From positions 101,911,416-101,975,415 of the forward strand of contig CM037596.1 in assembly GCA_021018995.1 (NCBI GenBank): a DNA stretch of 64,000 nt, read 5' to 3'. This DNA is from Chloranthus sessilifolius. Lineage: Eukaryota > Streptophyta > Magnoliopsida > Chloranthales > Chloranthaceae. This document shows, piece after piece, positions 21,781-31,700 of the stretch; the stretch's first letter is position 1; each line of letters opens with the position of its first letter. The translations under genes were made by a program, and so were the position numbers. Under the pieces are notes generated by a model. The model was given only the letters and a program-made list of their open reading frames with translations. It was not told where the DNA came from and searched no databases.

Positions 21781-23408
21781 CTAGTAAAAAGGCACGTGCA
21801 AATGCACGTGTATATTAGGACCTTTAAATGATTAAACTTGGTTTTTAGGCATCTATCGGGTGATTTGAATATAAAACAAATATAGTATTTCAAGTGTTCG
21901 TTACTATATTTTACAATTTATTATAGACAAAAAAAAACACACACTTATTATTGTGTTTCATATGTCTTCATTATGTATAATTTAAAATTATCAAAAAATA
22001 TAATAAAAAATACAAAAATATAACTTATATTGTAAACTATAGAACATGAAGAAAAAATTGTTTGTCTGATGGTACGCTTATGGTATCAAGATCCTTTGTG
22101 TGGAGGATCGGGGTGCAAAGCAATTTCCATTTTCTGATTCGAAGCAATCAATGGGTTTGAAGGAGTTTCTGATTTGGTGCTTTCATTAAACCTGTTGGCG
22201 CGAATTGAGGTACCCTACCTGCACTTGGGAAAGTATCCTCTTGCACCAAATTTAAAAGACTTGCAAGTTTGGCTACCTATGCTACGATGAAGACACTATT
22301 TAAGCCGTTTAATTTGAAGGGCAATGATTTAAATATATTAAGTGCAAAATCTTATGATCTATAGATCAAAAAACCTTGAAATCAGTCTTAAAATAGGACT
22401 AGGTATTTTAGCGTGGGACACGTTGCTAAAATACCAAGGCTTTTTTTAAACTTGGTGCAAGGGCCATCTTTCACGGGTGCAAGAAAAGGCTGGTGTTACC
22501 TTCTATGTTATAGTGACTCGTCTTAAAACAGAGGAAAAATCAGTTACCTTTTTTTAATATGATGATTGAGATTGTTTTTCGGCCCAATCTTTCACATCAT
22601 ACATCCTAGATAAGATATTGATTACACGTTCTAGACATTCCAAAAAATGAATATGAACCATATTTGATGGTTCATCATGGTCATGCTCACTTTTTGGGAT
22701 GTGTACCATGAGGAAATAACATCTGATCATATGTCCCAAACCAATTTTTTGTATGTAATTTTAATGAGAATTATGTTTCATAAATAAATAAATTCAATTA
22801 TTTTATATTTATATGATATGTAAAAAAATTAAATTTGATTTCATCATTGGAAAATGGACTGATGATCTTTGTGTGGTACCCAAAACATGGAGGATTATTT
22901 GACCGATCTACCTAACTATTCGATTTGAATTGAAATCTATGGATCGGAGCTAAAATTTTCTTCATGGCGACAAGTGATGGTCGCCAGATACTCTCAATAG
23001 TTGATTTACACACTTTTGGTGCAAAATTTGAGTTAAAGAATTATCTCATCAAGCAAACAATCTAAAAGTAATGGCTACCATGTAAATCCAATATAAAAGT
23101 CAAAAGATGCTAGGTGCCACCATATAATAGCACATCTACGCTTTTGTGTTCCAATATTATCGACACAGCTACATACAGGCCCAATCCTATGATAGGATAT
23201 ACTAATAATTTATGTTTTCAAAAACATCATTGAGTGATAAAAGGGTAGAAATTATAGGGGTAGATAAAGAGTCAAAGTTGAATAAATATAAAGAATTGAT
23301 TGAGACAAGAGAGGAGAGTATGCCGTGAGCCGGTTTATTAGGGGTATTTTGAACCAAAATTGACCCAAATTTTAAACATCTCATTCTTCACTTTTAGTAG
23401 TAGTTATT
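21781..23408 (-). mobile_element. Helitron-like element (non-autonomous), minus strand
   Basis: The minus strand ends CACGTGCATTTGCACGTG (hairpin) followed by CCTTTTTACTAG at 21781 and a T in the flank. That is the Helitron 3' signature: a GC-rich hairpin about 10 nt before CTAG, inserted before T. At the other end (23408 to 23340) the minus strand reads ATAACTACTACTAAAAG, then ATGAGATG, then TTTGGGTCAATTTTGGTTC, resembling plant Helitron 5' ends (TCTATACTACTAC...), but the leading TC is not intact. No Rep/helicase coding is seen, so it would depend on an autonomous partner. It contains copies of the dispersed repeat at 22075-22180 and 22560-22740. Confidence 0.55.
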
Positions 23409-23609
23409 GCATCAATATATGTAAGGAAGTTAAAATAAGATATAAATTCAATTTAATTTACTTTAATTTTGGATAGTCAAACTAGCATAGCACAACAATG
23501 TAGAGATTCCCTGCCAGGCTTAGTCTGAGTTAATGGTCTTCTTTGATTCTTATTTATTTGCATTGGTAATAGATGAATCAACAATAACAAAAATATAAAT
23601 GAGGATCCA

Positions 23610-24300
23610 TGAAATTTGTTATTTGTAGATAATATGGTATTGATTGGGGGGATGAGAAAAAAAAAATTGACAAATTAGAACTTAAAGTCGAGAAGTAATG
23701 AAATTAACATTAAAAAAAAACAGAAAAATAGTAAACTTTAGGATATATAAGAACCTAAAGGATGATTTGGTAAAAACAGAAAACTACTTGGTGTTGCAAT
23801 ATCATAAATTTCAGCATTTTGGGTTTTATGATACAACTTGATGATAGGCTAGAGGATATCTCAAATAAGATCAATGTAGAGTGAAAGAAGTGGAGACAGT
23901 CAAGTTGAATGTTTTGTGATCAACGAGTGCCACTATATTTGAAGGGACGTTTTTCCATAAAATGGTGATATGACTTGACATATCATATAGTCTAAAATGT
24001 TATGGAAAAGGACTAAATGAACATTTATGTTGCTGAGATGTCTATACTACGGTGGATCTGCAGAAAAACAAGAAATGCTTTACTTGAAATGAATACATGA
24101 ATTGAAGCTTAGGGGTTGCCCCAATAAAAGAGATAATTAAAGAAGGCCACTTGAGATGGTTTGGGCACGTCCAACGGACACCTGCGACTACTAATATACG
24201 AAAGATTGAAATAATGGCAGCACAAGGAAGGAGAAGAAGATGAAAATTAAGACTTAAAAGTATTGAGAAATAACATCAAACAGAATTAAGTAGATAAATA
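23610..24300 (+). pseudogene. Decayed LINE (non-LTR) reverse transcriptase C-terminus
   Basis: Successive frames give FVDNMVLIGG (the FADD catalytic box of LINE RT with D-D changed to D-N), then HRINVEWKKWRQSS, DQRVPLYLKGRFF, and GVAPIKEIIKEGHLRWFGHVQRTP with IEIMAAQGRRRR. The motif GHLRWFGHVQRRP is diagnostic of the C-terminal part of a widespread plant LINE RT group. There are many stops and frameshifts, so it is long dead. Confidence 0.8.
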
Positions 24301-26300
24301 TGAGTGAACCCCAAATATATGCAACAAGGCATCGATGATGACAATGATGATGATGAACTAGCGTTGCTCATGCAATTACTCATTTCACTTTAAAACTGAC
24401 GATCCCATAATTTCCATCATGTCAAACAAAAGATTCTAACCCTCCCTTTAATGAACTTCACATCAATCAAATTTTAGATTTTTTTTGTCTGAAAGGTATC
24501 AAATTTAGATTGTTGTTCATGATAATAGTCACCATACACTTGCTTGATAAACCGGACCATTGTGATTATCTGATTCGTGTGAATTTTGGACTTTGTCCCA
24601 TCTCATTGATGGCGATGGCCGGCCAAAAGGATAGTTTAGGGCATCAATACAACCAGATCTCCATTCTTGGAGCTTGGATTATACTTCTTACCTTCAAAAT
24701 ACTTATCCTTCCTTAAAAGTTTCCTATTCCTAAAAAATATATTTATTGATTCCTCTTTTTAATCAGTAAGGCTCCATCTTTATTTCAAATTGATCTTTAA
24801 TACCATTTTGAAAATTTTAATAGTAGGTTTTTAATACCATTAACTTTACTGGGAAAATGTCGTGAATGTTCTCTTTTAATTCATTAACTAATGTATAGCT
24901 TGTATTCTCTTATGATATAAATCTTGCTATCAACATTTATTAATTTTTATTTAAAAGAAGAACACATTGAACTGAAAAATTGAGAAAGTTAGGCACCTAC
25001 CAGATCCCAAATGTTTCAAGGTTCTACATTTAAGCTCAGCTTGATTGTTCTTAACACTTTGGGTTGGGCCTAGGCTTAGTAATGTAGGGCCGAACTAATA
25101 AACACTATGCTCAAAGTAGCATCATTTGAGGTTTGGTCAGGGTTCAGCCCATTTGCAGAGGCCATATAGCAGATCTGCACAATTTCTATTGGGTTAAAAC
25201 CCAGAATCTTATATGGCGTTCAACCAATTTTAGAACCCTTGAATTTACGTGAGCGACAGTGTCAGACTTTGGAAGTGCCCAATTATTAATAAGCACATAG
25301 ACACACTTTTGATATGTGTGTCTTGTATAGTAGAAAATCGTCCGTCTGAGGATACCCCCACGATCCATAGATCCATTGTGAAGAAGATGGGGACGAAAAA
25401 TGACCTTCACCATCAGATTCAAGGGCAGCCAATGATTACCAGCTGAAGAAGGTGGGGTGAGAAAGCAACTAAGGGAGTGAGTATAATGGTACCCATTGCT
25501 GTTTTTTACGATCCATATAGTCCCACATTGTTGAGGGGAAAAAACCTCCACACTCTACCCGCTGAAATTTTTCATGAAAAAAAATGCTGAAAATTTTCAA
25601 TTCTTTATATTTATCAAAAAAAATGCTGAAATTTTTCATGAAAAAAAATGCTGAAATTTTTTTAATTTATCAAAATATTTGGCTAAGTTATCAATTTATT
25701 TGGGAAAAAAAAAATTCATGATAAAATATGCTGAAATTTCTGAAATTTACCATAATATCATAAATTTCGTTGAAAAATATCGAAATTACCGAAAAAGGTC
25801 AAAATTTCTTTGAAATTTTTGTTTGACCCCAATTCGACTATTTTCACGAAATTCGGCGAAATTTGTGTAGGTCCCACAGTTTTTACCGCACGCAAGAAAA
25901 CCCCATACACGGCTTAGAAACTTTCTACTCTCATATTCCTACCAAATTTGGCTAAACAAACGAGGCCTTAGGGTTCAATCTAAAGACCCGGGACCAAGCC
26001 TCCTCTTTCCTATCTATTAAGGAGACAAAAACGGTCTCCGTCTCTATCTCTCTTTTCTAATTTGTATTAGATACTATGCATATTATCCAGAGCTATGACC
26101 TCATCCACTCTCCCCATCTCTCCCCATCCATCTCAAAAAATATTATTCCCACAAATTTGGTAAACCGTCAAACTAGCACTTTAATTGATTTGGGTCTTCA
26201 GATACGCATGTGCATCCCCTAAGATTTGACCAACGTACTGGCAGGAGATTGACCAGCTCACCAACCTTATTGCAGAGACAAAATACATAACAAAAACCTT
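24301..26300. other. AT-rich spacer
   Basis: A dispersed-motif copy lies at 25310-25440. At 25560-25860 short phrases (tgctgaaatttttcatgaaa, gaaatttctgaaattt) recur several times as a degenerate satellite-like tract. No gene is seen. Confidence 0.45.
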
Positions 26301-26309
26301 GAACTGGAG

Positions 26310-26528
26310 ATGAACAGAGGTATAATTTCTGTGGAAGAGGATCTCGAATTGGAAAAGAAGCTTGCCAAGAAGCTCAAGGTGAAGGATGGGAAATTGCGTG
26401 GTTTTGATTATGGGATGAATATATTTTTCTATGGCATCACCTCAGCCGTTGATTATGTAATGAGCAGTGAGACCTTAGCTGAAGGAGCTTCTAGAAAGGG
26501 ACTGAGCAAGTTTCTTCTTCTATCCTGA
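26310..26528 (+). pseudogene. Fragment resembling a nucleolar MIF4G (SGD1/NOM1-like) protein
   Basis: The frame reads EEDLELEKKLAKKLKVKDGK, then LRGFDYGMNIFFYGITSAVD. The block ELEKKLAKKLKVK-GKLRG-D-G-N-F-G is, from memory, the region before the MIF4G domain in plant SGD1/NOM1-type nucleolar proteins. Only about 50 residues match and the frame ends shortly after, so it is a stray exon fragment. The assignment is tentative. Confidence 0.4.
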
Positions 26529-26699
26529 AATTGTGTTCTATGAGGGATTTCATCAAACAAAAAGTAGGCAACTTAGATAGCCTAAATTAATAACAACAAA
26601 ATAACATAAGGTATGACTTGGTATCCTAAAATTTACCTTCAGTTCTATGAGGCATTCTATCAAACATAAGGTATGCAAAACTCAAAATTGATTTTACCT

Positions 26700-27075
26700 A
26701 AACGGCAGCTCCGGCGACCAAATGAACGGCGTCGTCTTCTTCAATAAGCACGAGCACAGCATATGTTCAATAACCAATAACCACGAGCACCGTCTTCTTC
26801 TTCAATAACCACGAGCACAAAGACGAAAGCATCTTCTTCTTCAATAACCGCGAGCACAAAGACGAAAGCACCGTCTTCTTCTTCAATCTCCGGCGACCAA
26901 ATGAACGGCGTCGTCTTCTTCAATAACCAATAACCACGAGCACCGTCTTCTTCTTCAATAACCACGAGCACAGCACATGTTCTTCGAACCAACCGGCAGA
27001 GAAGAGAAGGGAGCTGCGCAGGAAACTCTGGAGAAAAAACTCTGGAGAAGGGAGCTGCGCAGGAAACTCAGCTCT
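26700..27075. repeat. Minisatellite (cttcttcaataaccacgagcac) with larger duplication
   Basis: The unit gtcttcttcttcaataacca plus cgagcac recurs about six times. A longer block, cggcgaccaaatgaacggcg + tcgtcttcttcaata, occurs at 26712-26746 and again at 26890-26924. The phrase gagctgcgcaggaaactc is duplicated at 27009-27026 and 27052-27069. The minus-strand frame (ILEEEDGA... type) is a by-product of the repeat. Confidence 0.85.
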
Positions 27076-27770
27076 ATTTTACCCTTTATAGGAGGGCATT
27101 TCAATAAATTTGTAGGGATTTAATTAGTCGCACGTGTGCCTCTGTTAACAATCTCACGGAAATTTGGAGTACGGCAAATAGCGAATGCCTGATCCTCTAA
27201 AACGTTTGCAGCCTGGATAATAGGCTAAAACGTTTCTTTCTCAGGGTTGTTCTTCTAATTTTCTCACTTTTCATCCCATTTGCTCTCATGAGGAGCTGTT
27301 TTAAGTGATAAAATTGCTCTATGCTCTCTTCAAAAGCAGACACAGCTGCTCTAATGTGAGCTAACCCAAACACAAAAAAAAATAAAAAACCTTCAACTGA
27401 GATAGGGAGATTGAGGTGGTGTGCACCAACTTTGATGCGTGAGTCGCGCAACTAATACAAACGCAGACCCAAAGAGCATCGGAAATAAAACAAGGCTCTT
27501 TATCTCTTTATCAGAAGGAGATTCCGACTCTTTGCTTTACAACTCATCACAGTCAACCTGCATGTCTGAATCGGTTTTCAAGCATGCATGAAACCGTAAG
27601 GTCAAACTGTTGACAATCTAGAGGGATTGAGATTTGAGTTTGATCCATGGATGACCCGGCAGGGCATGGTGGCCTATAAAGATATCGAGCTCAATCATGG
27701 AGTTTTTTTTGTTTTTTCAAATGGCTACTCACTTTACTCTCTCTCTTCTCTATTATTAGAACAAGGAGTA
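27076..27770. other. Spacer/promoter region upstream of the RALF-like gene
   Basis: No coding sequence is recognised. The CT-rich stretch actttactctctctcttctc at 27731-27750, just upstream of the TATA box, is typical of plant core promoters. Confidence 0.4.
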
Positions 27771-27774
27771 GGAG

Positions 27775-27783
27775 TATATATAG
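27775..27783 (+). promoter_or_regulatory. TATA box of the RALF-like gene
   Basis: TATATATAG lies 66-74 bases before the start codon, with a CT-rich patch just upstream and an A-rich leader (acataaacaagaagagacag) downstream. Transcription would start near 27805-27815. Confidence 0.7.
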
Positions 27784-27848
27784 CGCATCCAAGCATAAGG
27801 TAGGCAGGCACCTGTGTTACATAAACAAGAAGAGACAGAAAAGAAGCC

Positions 27849-28202
27849 ATGGCCGGTTTTCTATCAGTCTCTTTCACTCTCGCTCTCCTTGGAACTCTCT
27901 TTACAACCTCTCACTCCTCTTACGTTGCTGTAAGAAGGAGCAACTATAGCGCTTCCATAGCCTGCAATGGTTCTATTGCAGAATGCCAAGTGGAAGAAGA
28001 ATTTTTCATGGAGTCTGAGGTAACCACTAGGTTACTTCGGACCGCTAATGCTCACCGGTTTCAATCTACCAAGGCAGGCGCACCCGCAGCCTCTACCGGT
28101 GGAGGAAAGAGCTACACGCTGCCTGATCAAAGCTCCAAATACAAACGACCGGAACCAACGCGGCAAATAGGAAATCCTCCACCCGCTTTACTGAATAATT
28201 AA
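27849..28202 (+). CDS. RALF-type secreted peptide precursor with a non-canonical C-terminus
   Basis: This intronless ORF of 117 residues has a strong start context (aagccATGGCC). Residues 1-23 form a signal peptide (LSVSFTLALLGTLFTTSHS). Residues 37-62 (ACNGSIAECQVEEEFFMESE and VTTRLLRT) match the pro-region of RALF precursors (C-x-GSIAEC-EEEE-F-M-DSE...RRIL), including the region of the subtilase cleavage site, here TRLL for RRIL. After that the mature YISY... domain with four cysteines is missing. Instead there is a cysteine-free tail, AGAPAASTGGGKSYTLPDQ, then KRPEPTRQIGNPPPALLNN. RALFs bind CrRLK1L receptors at the cell surface; this product could not adopt the RALF fold. Other frames of the tail do not restore RALF sequence. 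It is a pseudogene by substitution or a new peptide. Confidence 0.75.
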   Translation: MAGFLSVSFTLALLGTLFTTSHSSYVAVRRSNYSASIACNGSIAECQVEEEFFMESEVTTRLLRTANAHRFQSTKAGAPAASTGGGKSYTLPDQSSKYKRPEPTRQIGNPPPALLNN

Positions 28203-28923
28203 TTTCTCCTGAGGCCAAGAGATATAAGAGACTCCCTATCCCAACACACTATTCTACCATCCATGCTTTGGACGCTCTCAGATTTACTTTTCAATAATCT
28301 TTTCTGTCATAGATTTGACTCTTCCCTCGTAACCATATCAAGCTTACCAATTAAGTGCCTTTTAATTATACATGTAGAGGTGCTTCGTAAGCTTCATTAT
28401 GTTATGATGTTGGTAGCTAGACGTACGGTTCCCCTTAAAGCTGTTTGTATTAAGCATGCGTGGCTGCTTCTTTATTTGGTGTTGTTTGTGCTTCACCATT
28501 TTTATGTTTTTATTTGTTACCATCTATGATAAACTAGTAGTTCACTCCCATATGTGTTGCTAGGTATTACTATACTAATTTGTGAATCATATATGGTGTT
28601 TGATTGAGTTATTTTTATCTACAAATGTTTTAATTCTAAGAACGATTTATAAGAGTTGTAACTTTTTTTATGGTTGACCATATTTCTTTTCGTGGTTAAT
28701 CACTCAGATATTTATTCGTAGTTGAAACCAAAGTAATGGTCAATCATGAAATTGACTCTGTAAAAGATTCTTTTATATCTTTCTTGGGTTACAACTAATA
28801 TAAATAGTATCTTAAGAACTCTTAGATTTTTAGCTCTCTTTTATTGCTCAGCCATCTTTATAAGAGAAAAATCTCTTTCGCCTTTGAAACTTTTGAACAA
28901 ATCTCTTGATTATTCAAAGACAC
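28203..28923. other. 3' flank of the RALF-like gene
   Basis: It probably contains the 3' UTR. The 88-codon open frame at 28263-28529 is hydrophobic and not family-like. Confidence 0.4.
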
Positions 28924-29290
28924 CACTACAAATAGTATCTCTTTTACCGGCGGCCAAAAACAGCCGGTGACAAGTGCCAAACTGCCGCTAAAAATTTTGC
29001 CGGCAACTTTAAATCTGCCGAGGAAAAAATCGTCGGCAAAACATTTACCGGCGGCTTTCCGGGCAGTTTTTATCTGTCGACAATAAATGTCTTTTCCCGA
29101 AGTTTTAAACTACCGGAAAATGGTCAAAACTGTGTTAGCAGTTACCGTTAGGGAAAGTTAATGGCGGCAGTTTAAAACCGCTGGTAATGCATTTGACTTT
29201 TTGATTCCCTGACAGTTTAAAACTGCCAGAAATTATCACAATGATAATATTTTCCCACTAGTTTTAAACCGCTGCCAAAGAGTTTGTTTT
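28924..29290. mobile_element. CACTA (En/Spm) transposon left terminus with subterminal repeats
   Basis: It starts CACTACAAATAGTATC, the CACTA terminal inverted repeat, followed by a dense array of subterminal motifs in both orientations: accggcggc, cagccggtg, tgccgg, ggcggcagtttaaaaccg, cagtttaaaactgcc. These are the binding-site arrays of En/Spm-type transposases. The 3-bp candidate duplication on the left is CAC. The partner end (…TAGTG) was not found to the right, so the far boundary is open. Confidence 0.8.
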
Positions 29291-29640
29291 TTTTTTTAAA
29301 TGAATAAATTATCCCAAATTTCCTCAGATAATGGCTGTAGCTATTTTTTAGCTAAAACCAGATATTTTTTAGCTTGTTGCACTTGTTTTTTTAGCGTGTA
29401 GCTTTTTAATTTTGAACCTGTAGCATTTTTGTAGCATTATTTTAGCCTATAGCCTTTTTTAGCATTTTAATTTTAAACCCGTAGCACCGTTGGGCACTTC
29501 ATTCCAAAAATGCCCGTTATAAAATTAATCAACAAATACATTTTGGAACACTTGAAGGACAAGTAAAAGCATACAACAGTATCTAATCTAGGTCATCTTC
29601 AGTTGCCAGTATTTTTGGTTAATCCAAAATAACTACATTA
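29291..29640. repeat. Short-period gtagc/tttttagc tract
   Basis: The words gtagc and tttttagc recur about ten times at 29330-29490. It may be a degraded part of the CACTA subterminal region or a separate simple repeat. Confidence 0.5.
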
Positions 29641-29649
29641 CAGATATAA

Positions 29650-29960
29650 AAAGAAAAGAAAAAACAAAGTAAAATCTAGATCAAGAATGAGTATAGCGAG
29701 CCCAGGCATGAACACAAAACACCAGCCATTATGTGCCTGATATGAAGTGGTTCGTGCCGATATGAATCCCATGACCTGTTAGATTGGGTTGGCTTCTCAG
29801 TTTGGCTGCGCCCATGGTTCCGTCCAGTATTCCGTGACCTAGAGCTGGTATTCCAGGTCCCCTCTCTGTTATTGTGATCATTCTAGGTGTGATTATAATT
29901 ACCTATGTGGTTCCTCATGTTTGAAGATTGCCGGTCTCTGAAAGCAGCCTTCTCAAAAAT
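29650..29960 (-). pseudogene. Unidentified decayed exon, Asn/Arg/Ser-rich
   Basis: The minus strand translates as FRDRQSSNMRNHIGNYNHT, then a stop, NDHNNREGTWNTSSRSRNTG, RNHGRSQTEKPTQSNRSWDS, YRHEPLHIRHI. The low-complexity but ordered R/N/S/G composition looks like a disordered tail of an RNA-binding protein. I cannot name the family. It lies inside the presumed CACTA element, so it could be captured host sequence. Confidence 0.35.
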
Positions 29961-31329
29961 TCACAGGAAGTCAGCTCAGTACTTAGGCAAAAAATATTGA
30001 GACAATAAACTGATTGGTAAAGGGACAATAATTCTGGAGACAATCCAAAGATCATTGATTATAGGCTATAAAATTAGTCAACTATTTTTAAACCAATGTG
30101 GAAGAGTATACCCCTAGTAGTGATGATTCAAGTGTGAAATTTCAAAGTCAGGAATTCTATCCAAGCTTCTTATTAAGTAGGAGATATTCATTGCTCTAAG
30201 TAGCCAATATTATTTCTGAAAAACCAACCAAACTATAGTGAGGATTTTTTTTATTAGTTGTATGAAGTTGAAAAATCAAGTCCTCCATGCTAGTCTCAAT
30301 ACAACTACATCCCAAAACCCCAACCTGAATCCCAAAACCCCAACCTGAAAAATCACTACCTACCTGTTGTATCATCAGAAAGTGCATTCAAGTGTTGTGA
30401 CCCAAGAGTACTTCAATCATCTAGCAAGACAGTCAAGCCTAAAGAAAAGAAAATTGAACTATTAAACCAGAACAAACCACCCAGTGCCATAGGGTGGCAC
30501 CATTTGTCTATGTGTCAAGCTTTTTATCCATAACCCTGCCTCTATATGTTAGGTAGGTAGTCCCATATTTGTAAGATAAAAAAGTGTGAGCACCACAAGG
30601 TCAACAAATGATCTTACACCATTAATTGAAATTTTGATCTTACATCATTAAAGTATAATAATCTATACATCGCGTATAACATATCAATAATCAATTTAAA
30701 TTGTTCTGATTTATAAACTTTAATATCAGCCATTAAAATTAAGAACAATGGTTAGCATTAAAGTATACAGATCCGATGGTTTAGATCTCTTAAAAAAAAA
30801 CTAGTTTTGAACCTTTTTCCCTTCAATATAAGATTTATTACTTTGACGATACATATTATTCAGATCTTAAACTAGTAACGGTGTAAGATCATTTTAGTGT
30901 TTAAATCAAGGTAATCAAAGTGGGGTCCCCAACACAATCCCAACCTCACTTGTTGATTATATTTTCTCCAGTACCCAAAAAGTAAGGGTGTTGGAGAGAA
31001 TCTACAAACACACCAGTTTCTCTCACTTCCTCAAAAATCCATTTGTTTAGCCGGTAACTAATTATTTGCTCTAAGAGATTAGATACCATAAAAAATGTAG
31101 TTTATAGAGTCCACTTTTAAGGGTACTATCAAAAGCTAACATTTACTATATTTCCTACCACCAATTATTTGCTCTGTTAGATTTTTCAGCACTTCAATTA
31201 TCGTTGAGGGGCTACAACCTGCAGAATAAAAAACAAACAATTACATCTTTTAATAAAGCCACCAAAACTATGAATTTCTTTCAGAATGAATATTTTAATT
31301 CTTAATTTGTAATAAATCTGTTACAACTA
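29961..31329. other. Spacer inside the presumed CACTA element
   Basis: It contains a MITE at 30610-30890. cccaaaaccccaacctgaa is tandemly repeated at 30311-30349. No exon is recognised. Confidence 0.4.
30610..30890. mobile_element. MITE with GATCTTACACC inverted ends
   Basis: Perfect 11-bp terminal inverted repeats GATCTTACACC (30610-30620) and GGTGTAAGATC (30880-30890) enclose 259 AT-rich bases without coding capacity. A relative lies at 41776-42100 (gatcttacac ... gatttgaatctctcaaaaag). The target duplication is not clear. Confidence 0.6.
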
Positions 31330-31700
31330 TAGTAATAAAAAATAATCATACATGCCTGCAAAACTAGCATTTGAACAATGCTCTTAAGCTCTTCCACCTT
31401 GGCATTTATCCGAGCCACTTCGACATCTCTCCGTGCCATTTCGGCCTCTTTAAGCTTCATCTGCTCCTCCATTTTTTTCACTTTCGCTTGCATTCCAGCA
31501 AACACATCAGCTGAGATCCCACCATGGCCAGAAGAAAAGCCCCACAACCTAGTGGGGGTCATGCCCAAGCCATAGCCTCAGACACGGCCAGACTTTTCTT
31601 TTCCAAAGACTATAGAGATCAGGTCATTTTGAGAGCTTGCATCCTGCGTACCTTCTTGTGTGTCGATGATGTGTTGCAATTAGCTCTGCATTTTACCATT
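31330..31700 (-). pseudogene. En/Spm-type transposase (Transposase_24/Ptta family), C-terminal part
   Basis: The minus strand reads QLQHIIDTQEGTQDASSQND, then LISIVFGKEKSGRV, a TGA, GYGLGMTPTRLWG, then a coiled coil (MQAKVKKMEEQMKLKEAEMA…VEELKSIVQML). The motif G.E.SGRVRGYGLG.TPT is the hallmark of this family's C-terminal region; here the CGA codon of RVRG has become TGA. It belongs with the core part at 33750-34246, about 2 kb upstream on the same strand. Intact relatives bind the subterminal repeats of CACTA elements. Confidence 0.8.

Noticed and set aside
26741..26992. Acidic 83-codon minus-strand frame
   Set aside because: Direct product of the cttcttcaataacc minisatellite.
28263..28529. 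88-codon hydrophobic frame after the RALF-like gene
   Set aside because: Probably 3' UTR; biased composition and no motif.
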